Positions 46,193 through 56,049 of a stretch of 64,000 nt of DNA are shown here, piece after piece. Below the pieces are notes generated by a model that made no database searches, had not been told where the DNA came from, and worked only from the letters and a program-made list of their open reading frames with translations. Source of the stretch: Phenylobacterium sp. (lineage in GTDB: Bacteria > Pseudomonadota > Alphaproteobacteria > Caulobacterales > Caulobacteraceae); contig NZ_JACESE010000005.1 of NCBI RefSeq assembly GCF_013911965.1, forward strand, positions 1 through 64,000, in the 5' to 3' direction. A program made the translations under genes and the position numbers. Numbering within the stretch: position 1 is the stretch's first letter; each line of letters starts with the position of its first letter.

Positions 46193-46660
46193 ATGGCGAA
46201 CGCGCCGATCACCATCTTCATCGACGCCGACGCCTGCCCGGTGAAGGACGAGGTCTACAGGGTGGCCCAGCGGTACGGGCTGAAGACCTATGTCGTCTCC
46301 AACGCCTTCATGATGATCCCCGCCTCGCCCCTCGTCGAGCGGGTGGTGGTGGACGCCGGTCCGGACGTGGCCGACGACTGGATCGCCGAGCACGTCGCGC
46401 CGGGAGACGTCGCGATCACCAACGACATTCCCCTGGCCGAGCGGGTGCTGAAGGCCGGCGGCCACGCCGTGGCGCCGAACGGCAGACCCTTTACGGAAAA
46501 CTCCATCGGCTCGGCTGTCGCCCAGCGCGCCCTGATGGAACAGCTGCGCTCCACCGGCGATTTCCTGGGCGGACCGAAGCCCTTCGACCGCAACGACAGG
46601 TCCCGGTTCCTCCAGGCGCTGGACGAGATCATCCAGAAGGAGCGCCGGCGCCGAGGCTGA
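46193..46660 (+). CDS. YaiI/YqxD family protein (UPF0178)
   Basis: 155 residues from ATG 46193 with GGAGG upstream. Landmarks of the family: FIDADACPVK at the N terminus, DVAITNDIPLAERVL and the conserved RPFTENSIG. The PIN-like, acid-rich start hints at a nuclease, but function is unknown. Divergent from the nuclease gene and 80 bp before the DUF1428 gene. Confidence 0.92.
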   Translation: MANAPITIFIDADACPVKDEVYRVAQRYGLKTYVVSNAFMMIPASPLVERVVVDAGPDVADDWIAEHVAPGDVAITNDIPLAERVLKAGGHAVAPNGRPFTENSIGSAVAQRALMEQLRSTGDFLGGPKPFDRNDRSRFLQALDEIIQKERRRRG

Positions 46661-46740
46661 TCGGGTATCTTGCCGCCGGCCTGTCGGGTTGGCGCGCCGC
46701 CGACCGTCCTTGCGGCGCGGACGACGAAAAGGAGTTCCCC

Positions 46741-47094
46741 ATGCCCTATGTCGACGGCTTCGTCCTGGCCGTGCCGAAGGACAATGTCGAGGCCTACAAG
46801 GATCTGGCCCGCCGCGCCGGCGAGGTCTGGATGGAGTACGGCGCGCTGACCTATGTCGAATGCGCCGGCGACGACGTGCCGGAGGGTGAGACGACCTCCT
46901 TCCCCATGGCCGTGAAGGCGCGGGCCGACGAGGTCGTCTTCTTCTCGTGGATCACCTACGTCTCGAAGGAAAGCCGAGACGAGATCGTCGCCAAGGTCAT
47001 GGCCGACCCGCGCCTGCAGGCGGACGAGTCGGCCATGCCGTTCGACGGCAAGCGGATGATCTTCGGCGGCTTCGTCCCCGTCGTGACGTTCTGA
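46741..47094 (+). CDS. DUF1428 (YbaA-like) protein
   Basis: 117 residues. The whole protein fits DUF1428: [36 protein letters not shown], and the C-terminal [14 protein letters not shown] ferredoxin-like dimeric alpha/beta barrel fold is expected; function unknown. AGGAGTTCC ribosome site at ideal distance. It ends 1 bp before the converging S9 peptidase stop. Confidence 0.93.
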   Translation: MPYVDGFVLAVPKDNVEAYKDLARRAGEVWMEYGALTYVECAGDDVPEGETTSFPMAVKARADEVVFFSWITYVSKESRDEIVAKVMADPRLQADESAMPFDGKRMIFGGFVPVVTF

Positions 47095-47095
47095 C

Positions 47096-49027
47096 CTACT
47101 CGGCGCCCAGGCCCAGGACCTTCTTCAGGAACTGGACCTCGGTGGCGCGGACCTGTTCCTGGTTGGCCTTCTTGTGCACGCCGTGGCCCTCGTCCCGGGC
47201 CAGCACGTACCAGACCTCGGTCCCCTGCTCGCGCAGTTTGGCGACCATCTGCTCGGACTCGCTCTGCGGCACGCGGGGATCGTTGGCGCCCTGATAGATC
47301 ATCATGGGCTTGCGCATGCGCTCGCTCATGTTGATCGGCGCGATCTTCTCGAAGACGGCCCGCATGGCCGGGTCGCGTTCGTCGCCATACTCGGCCCGAC
47401 GCAGGTCGCGGCGGTAGCCCTCGGTGTTCTCCAGGAAGGTGACGAAGTCGGAGATGCCATAGAGGTCGATGACGCCGACCAGCCGCGGGTTGTAGTGGGC
47501 CGCGACGGCGAGCGCCATGTAGCCGCCATAGGACTGGCCGACCACGGCCACCCGGCTCGAGTCCAGATCCGGCTGCTGCTCCACCCAGTCCAGCAGGGCG
47601 CCGATGTCCTTGACCGAATCCTCGCGCTTCTCGGCGTTGTCGAGCGACAGGTAGGTCTTCCCGTAGCCGGACGAGCCGCGGACGTTGGGGATGATCACGG
47701 CTGCGCCCAGCTCGTTCACCCAGGCCTGGCGCCGGGCGCTGAAGCTGGGCAGCTCCTGGCCTTCCGGGCCGCCGTGGATCTGGATGACCACCGGCAGTTT
47801 CCCGCTGGCGCCTTGCGGCTTGTAGACGAAGGCGGGGATCGAGCGGCCGTCGAAGGTCTCGTAGCGGAAGAGGCTCGGCTCCACGAGGGTCGACGGGTCG
47901 AGGCCGCCCAGTTCGCTGTCGGTCCAGCGGGTGAGCTTGCGGCTCGCCAGCTCGTAGCTCCAGACGTCGCCCGAGGCGTTATAGGTCGACAGGCTCAGAC
48001 CCAGCCGCGCGCCGTCGGGCGAGAACTTCAGGGCCGTCAGCACACCCTTGGGCAGGTCGGGGCCGGCGAGCTCGCGGCCGGTGGCCACGTCGCGCAGGAC
48101 GACCTTCGAATAGCCCTCCTCGTTGACGACATAGGCGATGGTCTTGCCGTCCGGCGTCAGGTCGAAGCCCTCCGCGCCCCACTTCGCGCCGCTTTCCAGT
48201 TCGCGCATGGCGCCGGTGGCCAGGTCGAACACCACCGGCCGCGTCACTTCCGAGCCGTCGTCGGAGAGGGTGACGACCGTGTTTCCGCCCGGCCCGAAGG
48301 CCGCGCCGGCATAGTGGACCTTGCGATCCTGCGGTCCGAGCCGCGTCAGCTCGCCCGAGGCGATGTCGAGGACGAACAGCTCGACATCGGCGATGGAGTT
48401 GTAGCGCGTCAGCAGCATGCGACGGCCGTCGGCGGAGATCTCCAGGGGCGACATGGCCCCCTCGCCTTCCAGGACGACGCGACGGCCCTCCGGATCGGCG
48501 GCCGGCGCGATCATGATGTCGTAGTTGGGGTCGCCGGGCGTCACCTGGCTCCAGGCCACCCGGGCGCCGTCCTTGGAGAAGACGAAGTCGCTGTTGCGGG
48601 TGCCGGGCTTGGTCAGGCGGACCTCGTGGCCCTGAAGATCGCGCAGGAAGCCCTGATAGTATTCGGAGCCGCCCTCGTCGCGGCGATAGGCGAAGCGCGC
48701 GGCCCCCGGCTGGGCCGTCGCCACGGTGATCGGCTCGTCGAAGAAGGTGAGCTGGGTGCGCGCGGCCAGGGGCTGGGCGACATGGTGGATCTGCTCGGTC
48801 TGGCCGAAGCGGGTGGCGATCAGCATCGAGCCGTCGGCCAGCCAGTCCTCGAACACCGCCGAGCGGACCTCGTAATAGGGGGCGATCGCCTCGGCCACCG
48901 CGTCGGGCAGGGGCGGCGCGCCCTCGAAGACGAGTTGCCCGACCTCGCGCCGCTCCACCTGGGCGAAAGCCGTTGCGGCCAGGCCAAGCGCCATGACCGA
49001 ACCGAGAAGAAGCGCGCGCGAAAGCAT
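47096..49027 (-). CDS. Secreted S9-family prolyl oligopeptidase
   Basis: 643 residues. Signal peptide (1-22, AFA-QV). A seven-bladed beta-propeller-like N-terminal part (about 40-380; WD/PD40-like repeats such as [12 protein letters not shown]) is followed by a catalytic alpha/beta hydrolase domain: IHGGPEGQ, nucleophile GQSYGGYM, acid in GANDPRVP and His in EGHGVHK. Removes dipeptides or cleaves short peptides in the periplasm. Such DPP/acylaminoacyl-peptidase relatives are abundant in Caulobacterales. Monocistronic. Confidence 0.92.
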   Translation of the reverse strand: MLSRALLLGSVMALGLAATAFAQVERREVGQLVFEGAPPLPDAVAEAIAPYYEVRSAVFEDWLADGSMLIATRFGQTEQIHHVAQPLAARTQLTFFDEPITVATAQPGAARFAYRRDEGGSEYYQGFLRDLQGHEVRLTKPGTRNSDFVFSKDGARVAWSQVTPGDPNYDIMIAPAADPEGRRVVLEGEGAMSPLEISADGRRMLLTRYNSIADVELFVLDIASGELTRLGPQDRKVHYAGAAFGPGGNTVVTLSDDGSEVTRPVVFDLATGAMRELESGAKWGAEGFDLTPDGKTIAYVVNEEGYSKVVLRDVATGRELAGPDLPKGVLTALKFSPDGARLGLSLSTYNASGDVWSYELASRKLTRWTDSELGGLDPSTLVEPSLFRYETFDGRSIPAFVYKPQGASGKLPVVIQIHGGPEGQELPSFSARRQAWVNELGAAVIIPNVRGSSGYGKTYLSLDNAEKREDSVKDIGALLDWVEQQPDLDSSRVAVVGQSYGGYMALAVAAHYNPRLVGVIDLYGISDFVTFLENTEGYRRDLRRAEYGDERDPAMRAVFEKIAPINMSERMRKPMMIYQGANDPRVPQSESEQMVAKLREQGTEVWYVLARDEGHGVHKKANQEQVRATEVQFLKKVLGLGAE

Positions 49028-49104
49028 GGGAAGCCCCTGAACCAGTGAACAGGGGCGTGAGCCAAGCCCTTCGGGCGGCCGGCGTCAATGCGCAGCCGGC
49101 CGGC

Positions 49105-49368
49105 TCAACCCTCCCGGTGCGCCACCGTCCACAGGAGCCACAGGCCGATCAGGATCGCGCACTGGCCAAGGGCGGCGACGAAGGAGATGGGGCCGATGCC
49201 CAGTCCGAACAGCGCCCGCTCCAGCATCGGCGTATGGCCGTAGGAGATGGCCAGCATGGCGCTGAGCAGGGCGAGGCCTCCGAGGACGAAAGCCGCTCCC
49301 GCGACGGCGCGGGCGATCAGGGGCCGCCGCGGCGGCCCGGAGCCGGATGTCATGGCCGTATTTCCCAT
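49105..49368 (-). CDS. Small two- to three-helix membrane protein
   Basis: 87 residues (or 82 from an internal ATG at 49353). Hydrophobic segments at about 21-43 and 53-82. No family recognised. Divergent from the DUF421 gene, with the FNR/FixK box at 49413 between them, so it may share low-oxygen control. Confidence 0.6.
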   Translation of the reverse strand: MGNTAMTSGSGPPRRPLIARAVAGAAFVLGGLALLSAMLAISYGHTPMLERALFGLGIGPISFVAALGQCAILIGLWLLWTVAHREG

Positions 49369-49412
49369 GGTGACTGACTGCGGGACGATCCGTCGCCACG
49401 GGACGCCTCGCC

Positions 49413-49426
49413 TTGATCGCAGTCAA
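49413..49426. promoter_or_regulatory. FNR/FixK-type box in the DUF421 divergent region
   Basis: TTGAT-CGCA-GTCAA matches TTGAY-N4-RTCAA. It lies 65 bp before the DUF421 ATG and 45 bp before the small membrane gene. No strong -10 at 21 nt on either side. Confidence 0.62.
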
Positions 49427-49491
49427 GCCGCGCCGCCGGTTGAACGCCGCACGGCCACGCTGCGTTGTCGGTTCAGTCGAAAGGAGACGAG

Positions 49492-49971
49492 ATGGATCCC
49501 GATTCCTTCTTCACGGGCTGGCAGCCCATCGTGCGCGTGCTGGTGATCGGGACGGCGGCCTATGTCGCCCTGGTGGCCGTGCTGCGCGTCTCCGGCAAGC
49601 GGACGCTGTCCAAGCTGAACGCCTTCGACCTGGTGGTCACCGTGGCCATCGGTTCGACCTTCGCCTCGATCCTGACCTCGAAGGATCTGGCCCTGGCCGA
49701 GGGCGTGACGGCGCTCGCCCTGCTCACCGGCCTGCAGTTCGCCGTCACCTTCCTGTCGGTGCGCATCAGGGCCGTGGACCGGCTGGTCAAGGCCGAGCCG
49801 ACCCTCCTGCTGCGCGACGGCGAGCCCCTGCCGGGGGTCATGAAGCGGCAGCGGGTGACGGAGGACGAACTGCGCGTGGCCGTCCGCAATTCGGGCGGCC
49901 GCGAACTCCAGGACGCCGCCGTCGTGATCCTGGAGTCCGACGGCAGCCTGAACGCCATCCTGAAGGGTTAG
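49492..49971 (+). CDS. DUF421 (YetF-like) membrane protein
   Basis: 159 residues from ATG 49492 with AAGGAGACGAG before it. Three N-terminal membrane helices (about 14-95) and a cytosolic domain with the family hallmarks SGKRTLSKLNAFDLVVTVAIGS, LLRDGEPL and MKRQRVTEDELRVAVR. Function unknown; linked to stress and sporulation phenotypes in Bacillus. The upstream FNR/FixK box suggests low-oxygen expression. Converges on the ctaG-like gene with a 4-bp overlap. Confidence 0.9.
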   Translation: MDPDSFFTGWQPIVRVLVIGTAAYVALVAVLRVSGKRTLSKLNAFDLVVTVAIGSTFASILTSKDLALAEGVTALALLTGLQFAVTFLSVRIRAVDRLVKAEPTLLLRDGEPLPGVMKRQRVTEDELRVAVRNSGGRELQDAAVVILESDGSLNAILKG

Positions 49972-50783
49972 TTGGCCGCGGTCGCCCGGCCGGCGAGTAG
50001 TTCGGGCAGGCCGGCGCGACGGCGGAACCAAAGCGCGAAGAAGGCGGCCGCCAACAGCAATTCGGCCAGGTCGCCGCCGTAGTACATCCACTGGGCCGCC
50101 GCTTCGACCTCCGCCCGAGAGGCGGCGACGCCCCTGGGATAGCCGTAGCCGTACATGATCTTGCCCAGCATCGCATGGGCCGCCGTGGCCAGGAACAGCA
50201 CGGCCAGCCGCAGCCCCATGCCCGGACGGTGCGGCGCGGGGTCGGGGCCGGCGATCGACCAGGTGAAGAGGTAGCCCGACAGCACGAAGTGGACGTGCAG
50301 CAGTACGTGAACCGCCCCATTGCCCTGGCTGAGCGCGTAGAGCGGCGTCAGGTAGAGGACGTACATGCCGCCGATGTCGAGCAGGGCCGCGGTGATCGGG
50401 TGGATCAGGATCCGCAGGGGCGGCGTCGCCAGCAGGGCCGTGATCGCGCGCGCCGTGGCCACGGGAACCTGCCGCAGCAGCAGCGTGCCCGGAGCGCCCA
50501 GCGCAAGGCCGATCGGGGCGAACATGCCGAGCAGCAGATGCTGGACCATGTGGCCGCGCAGATCGCCGTGCGCCCAGGGGGCGATGGGCGGCAGCATCGC
50601 CGCGCAGATCAGGCCGACGCCGACGGCGAAGGCCGCCGTGCGCCACGGGCTCCAGCCCTGCGCCCGCTGTTCGCGGCCTGCGCCGAAGAGGTAGGCGGCC
50701 AGTCCGAGGCTCGGCAGGACGACAAGCAGCAGGACCAGCGCGGCCGAACTGGCCGCCAGGCCGGCATGACCCCCGTGATCCAT
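49968..50783 (-). CDS. CtaG-type cytochrome c oxidase assembly membrane protein
   Basis: 271 residues with seven predicted helices. Family landmarks: HMVQHLLLGMFAPIGLALG with paired His, VHVLLHVHFVLSGYLF, and MYYGGDLAELLLA. This is the caa3-type CtaG (YppF/DUF1404-like) family, tied to assembly of caa3 cytochrome oxidase in Gram-positives (known there). No oxidase gene lies in the window. Follows the DUF2243 gene by 3 bp, as commonly paired. Confidence 0.88.
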   Translation of the reverse strand: MDHGGHAGLAASSAALVLLLVVLPSLGLAAYLFGAGREQRAQGWSPWRTAAFAVGVGLICAAMLPPIAPWAHGDLRGHMVQHLLLGMFAPIGLALGAPGTLLLRQVPVATARAITALLATPPLRILIHPITAALLDIGGMYVLYLTPLYALSQGNGAVHVLLHVHFVLSGYLFTWSIAGPDPAPHRPGMGLRLAVLFLATAAHAMLGKIMYGYGYPRGVAASRAEVEAAAQWMYYGGDLAELLLAAAFFALWFRRRAGLPELLAGRATAAN

Positions 50784-50786
50784 GGC

Positions 50787-51257
50787 CTAGCGGCCCGGGG
50801 CCCGCTCGGCCCGCGCCCGCCGCAGAAGCACGAAGCCCACCGCCAGCAGCAGGAGCCCCGCCCCGTTCCAGGCCAGGTCGTAGGGCAGGAGGTTGTCCAC
50901 ATAGCGGACCTGATGCAGGCGCAGCACCTTGTGATCGACGATCCCGTCGAAGAGCTGGAAACCGCCCGCGCCAATGAAGAAGCCCGCCCAGGCCGAGCTG
51001 CGGGCCAGGGCGCGCCGGGCGCGGACGTCGGCCAGCATGAAGAAGCCCAGCACCAGGATGATCAGCTCCGCCGAGTGCAGCAGGCCGTCGGAGAACAGGG
51101 CGACGGCCGATGTCGAACGATCGAAGAAGTGGTGCCACGCGAGAAGCTGGTGGAAGACGATCTCGTCCACCGCGGCGGTGACGCCCACGCCGATCAGCCC
51201 GGCGGCGAGCAGGGACCGGCGAGGATCGGCCGGTTCGCGTTCGGCGGCTTCGGCCAT
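50787..51257 (-). CDS. DUF2243 membrane protein
   Basis: 156 residues from ATG 51257 (GGAGGG upstream). Four helices (about 17-37, 51-72, 84-103, 125-147). Landmarks VDEIVFHQLLAWHHFFD and GAGGFQLFDGIVDHKVLRLHQVR contain several His, which could hold a metal or haem. It is normally found with CtaG-like proteins, as here (3-bp gap), so the two likely function together in copper or oxidase maturation (inference). Confidence 0.88.
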   Translation of the reverse strand: MAEAAEREPADPRRSLLAAGLIGVGVTAAVDEIVFHQLLAWHHFFDRSTSAVALFSDGLLHSAELIILVLGFFMLADVRARRALARSSAWAGFFIGAGGFQLFDGIVDHKVLRLHQVRYVDNLLPYDLAWNGAGLLLLAVGFVLLRRARAERAPGR

Positions 51258-51360
51258 CGGAACCCTCCAGGAGCGGCGCGGCGGCGCCTGTGGGCTCCTC
51301 AACTGACCAGGGCCCGCCGCCGGTTCCCGCCCGGCGGCGGCGCCATGCGCCCCGGCGCGG

Positions 51361-53232
<1,872 letters not shown>

Positions 53233-53640
53233 TCAGCCGGCGGCGCGACGATAGCCGACCAGGGTCAGCCAGACCCCGACCGCCACGGCGGCGAGGCCCG
53301 AGCCGACCACCAGGGTCTTCGAGCGCAGGGCCCTGTCGGCGAGGTCGAAGACCACCTCGGGCGCGAAGATCAGGAAGACGCCCCTCAGGACGAAGAGCCA
53401 GGCGACGAGGCTGACGGCGATCTCGGCCGGGGCGCGCCATCTCTGGTGCGTCGCCAGGAGCGCGAGCCCCGCCAGGAGAACCAGCATGCCGGTGACGAAG
53501 GTGAGCGCCGCATCACCCTGGAAGGCGTCGATGAGCCCGCCCAGATCGTCGCGCCGCAGGACGGCGACCGCGCCCGCGGCGGCGAGGAACGGCCCCAGGA
53601 CGCGGGCCGATAGCCGGGTGGATTCCACAATGCGCGCCAT
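53233..53640 (-). CDS. Unknown four-helix membrane protein, first gene after the TPP riboswitch
   Basis: 135 residues with four hydrophobic stretches (about 12-28, 43-62, 72-91, 108-128). Start ATG 53640 has GGGAG inside the 3' strand of the riboswitch P1 region, so TPP binding should hide the ribosome site. No family recognised with confidence. Position first in a TPP-controlled operon with thiC suggests a thiamine- or precursor-linked role such as transport or membrane accessory; this is inference. Confidence 0.75.
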   Translation of the reverse strand: MARIVESTRLSARVLGPFLAAAGAVAVLRRDDLGGLIDAFQGDAALTFVTGMLVLLAGLALLATHQRWRAPAEIAVSLVAWLFVLRGVFLIFAPEVVFDLADRALRSKTLVVGSGLAAVAVGVWLTLVGYRRAAG

Positions 53641-53647
53641 GCGCTCT

Positions 53648-53744
53648 CCCTTCCCTTCGCCGGCATGACCCGGATCAGGTTCTGCGGGTCGCGGGCTCGC
53701 CCGCCTCTCAGCCGCCCAAGCGCGGCCCCCCGAGGACGAAGGGG
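53648..53744 (-). promoter_or_regulatory. TPP (thi-box) riboswitch
   Basis: The minus strand shows the THI-element landmarks: GGGG, CTGAGA (at about 53703-53708), GACCCGCAGAACCTGATC, then GGGTCATGCCGGCGAAGGGAA. P1 is closed by CCCTTCG/CGAAGGG (53737-53743 with 53653-53659). The 3' end overlaps the ribosome site of the first gene, so control is probably translational. Confidence 0.95.
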
Positions 53745-53865
53745 ACTCTAGTGCCGCGCGACCGCCGCGCCAAGCGCCCTCCTGCGGTCAAGCTTTGGCC
53801 GCAATGGGGCGGAGAGTCGGAACAGCGGGCCGGGCGGGGAGTTGTCCGCCGCAGGAGGAAGACGA

Positions 53866-54318
53866 ATGACCAGAAGACTTGCTTCGCCCCTCGCCGCGGG
53901 CCTCGCCGGCGCAGCCGCCGCGCTCGCCCTGTCGGCCTGCGCGGCCAACGACACGCAGAGCTACGCGGCCGAAGCGGCCACGGGGAACGCCAATGTCGCC
54001 TCGACGGCGCGCTCCTGCTTCCGCATCAGCAACATCCGCGCCCAGAAGGTGCTCGACAACGACACGGTCCTGTTCAGCACCGGCCTCGGCCGCGACGACG
54101 TCTACCAGGTCGACATGCGCAGCGCCTGCCTGACCGGCGCCCTGGCGAGCGATCCGCTGATCCTGCGGCCGACCGGCGCGTCGGACGTGGTCTGCGACCG
54201 GATGGATATGGACATCGGGGTCAAGACGCCCATCGGGGCGACGCCCTGCATGATCGAGAATGTCCGGCGGCTGACGGCGCAGGAAGTCGCGGCCATGCCC
54301 CCGCGCGACCTGCCCTAA
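53866..54318 (+). CDS. DUF6491-type lipoprotein
   Basis: 150 residues from ATG 53866 (AGGAGGAAGACGA, strong site). Signal with lipobox LSAC (Cys about 25). The body (SCFRISNIRAQKVLDNDTVLF, VYQVDMRSACL, then a Cys in ATPCMI) fits the DUF6491 family of small periplasmic proteins with paired cysteines and a small beta domain. Function unknown. Converges on the sulfotransferase gene with a 3-bp gap. Confidence 0.82.
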   Translation: MTRRLASPLAAGLAGAAAALALSACAANDTQSYAAEAATGNANVASTARSCFRISNIRAQKVLDNDTVLFSTGLGRDDVYQVDMRSACLTGALASDPLILRPTGASDVVCDRMDMDIGVKTPIGATPCMIENVRRLTAQEVAAMPPRDLP

Positions 54319-54321
54319 GGC

Positions 54322-55920
54322 CTACTCCACCGCGATCCCCGCGGCCTCCAGCGCCTGGCGCAGGGGCGCAAGCCCCTCGCCATAGCGCCGCCAGCGGCCG
54401 ACCGAGGAAGCGTAGATCGGACGGCGCACCTGGACCGAACTGGCGGTGGCCACCGGCGCGCCGTTCTCGTGGAAGGCCAGGCAGCGGGGGTCGAAATCCA
54501 GGCCGCAGAAGTCGAGCAGGCGGCGCGTCTCGCCCTCCTGGTCGGCCACCAGATCCTCGTAGGCGACCTCGGTGAACCGGTCCGCCGGCAGGGCGGCGCG
54601 CCAGTGCGCCACGAGGCGGTCGAAGCCGGCGTAGTAGCGCGCCGTGTCGGCCAGGTCGTAGGCGTAGTCGTAATAGGAAAAGCCGGTGGCGAAGAGCTGC
54701 CGGAAATTGGCCAGGCAGGCGTCCATCGGATGGCGCCGCAGGCAGACGATGCGGGCGTTCGGCAGGGCCCTGTGGATCAGCCCGGCATAGATGACGTTCA
54801 GCGGCATCTTGTCGACGAAGCGGCCGTCGCCGCCGATGACCGGCCGCACGCTCTCCAGATAGCTTGCCCCCGCACGGCGCAGATCGAGCCCGAGCGCGCC
54901 CTCCAGGACCGGCGCGTCGAGCACATAGGCCCCTGGCGTCTTCGTCATGCGCTTGAGGATCAGGGCGAAGTTGGTGAGTTCGCCGGCCGAGCGCACCTGA
55001 GGGTGGCTGGACAGGATCCGGTCGACGAGGGTGGTGCCGGTGCGCGGCAGGCCGACCACGAAGATCGGCCGTTCCGACGGATCGCCCTGGCTCTCGTCTC
55101 CCGCCCGGAAGGTCGCCGCCGCGGCCTCGAACAGCTCGGCGTCGGCGGCGGGGTCGTAGCCCACGTCCCGCCGCTTGGCGGACTTGGCCTTCAACAGCCA
55201 GGAGAGCGCCGTCTGCGGATCGCCGAGATCCTCATAGGTCTTGGCGAGCGCATGGCCGAGATGGAGCCGGCGCTCGGCGTCGCCGCCGGCGGCCTCGAAC
55301 TGGCGGGACAGCGCCTCCACGAAATTGCTCTCCGCCGTCTGGCGGCGGAGCTGCACGCGTGAGGACCAGGCGCGGTGGAGGCTGGGATCGAGATCCAGCG
55401 CCGCGGCATAGGCTGCTTCGGCCCCGTCGAAGTCTCCGGAGAACTGTCGCGAGGCCGCCAGATTGTAGGCGAAGCCGGCGTTGCGCGGCTCACGCGCGAA
55501 GGCTCGTTCGAAGAAGCCGATCGCCCGGTCGTGCAGGCCGGCGCGACTGTAGACGACGCCGAGCGTGTCCAGCGTGTGGGCGTCGGCGGCGCCCCTCGCC
55601 TCGGCCTCCTGCGCGGCGTCCAGGGCCTCTTCACGACGGTTGAGCGCGATCAGGCAGCGCGCCAGCTGGGCCGGCGCCTTGGGGTCGGCCGCGTCGAGGG
55701 CGGCGGCGCGCCCGAAGAGCTCGGCGGCCTTGAGCGGATTGTCATGGTCGGCCGCCAGCACCCCCAGGAGAAACCAGGCCCTGGCGGCCCCGGGGTCGGC
55801 TGAGAGGACCTCCAGGCACAGGGCGTGGGCGGGCTGATAGGCCTTGTCCGCCATCAGGCGCTCGGCGCGCGCCAGCCGCTCGGCCAGCGCGGAGAGGGGA
55901 TGGGAAGCCATCGACGCCAT
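54322..55920 (-). CDS. TPR-containing sulfotransferase
   Basis: 532 residues from ATG 55920. N-terminal half is a run of TPR repeats (about 5-245: ARAWFLLGVLAADHDNPLKAAELF, TLDTLGVVYSRAGLHDRAIGFFERAF). The C-terminal half is a PAPS sulfotransferase domain with the 5'-phosphosulfate loop GLPRTGTTL and the 3'-phosphate segment RRHPMDACLANF. Cytosolic; target may be a protein or surface molecule. It is divergent from the TonB receptor, a pairing seen repeatedly in Sphingomonadales and Caulobacterales. Confidence 0.9.
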   Translation of the reverse strand: MASMASHPLSALAERLARAERLMADKAYQPAHALCLEVLSADPGAARAWFLLGVLAADHDNPLKAAELFGRAAALDAADPKAPAQLARCLIALNRREEALDAAQEAEARGAADAHTLDTLGVVYSRAGLHDRAIGFFERAFAREPRNAGFAYNLAASRQFSGDFDGAEAAYAAALDLDPSLHRAWSSRVQLRRQTAESNFVEALSRQFEAAGGDAERRLHLGHALAKTYEDLGDPQTALSWLLKAKSAKRRDVGYDPAADAELFEAAAATFRAGDESQGDPSERPIFVVGLPRTGTTLVDRILSSHPQVRSAGELTNFALILKRMTKTPGAYVLDAPVLEGALGLDLRRAGASYLESVRPVIGGDGRFVDKMPLNVIYAGLIHRALPNARIVCLRRHPMDACLANFRQLFATGFSYYDYAYDLADTARYYAGFDRLVAHWRAALPADRFTEVAYEDLVADQEGETRRLLDFCGLDFDPRCLAFHENGAPVATASSVQVRRPIYASSVGRWRRYGEGLAPLRQALEAAGIAVE

Positions 55921-56049
55921 CAAACCGGTGCATACGCGCTCATAATTTCGTCATACTCAGGAATTGCGTTCGGCGCCGCAACATCGGAGTTGAGGCACGG
56001 TCAAGCCGCTCCCCAGCCTGCCTTCAAGGTAAGCCGAGGGGATATAATC

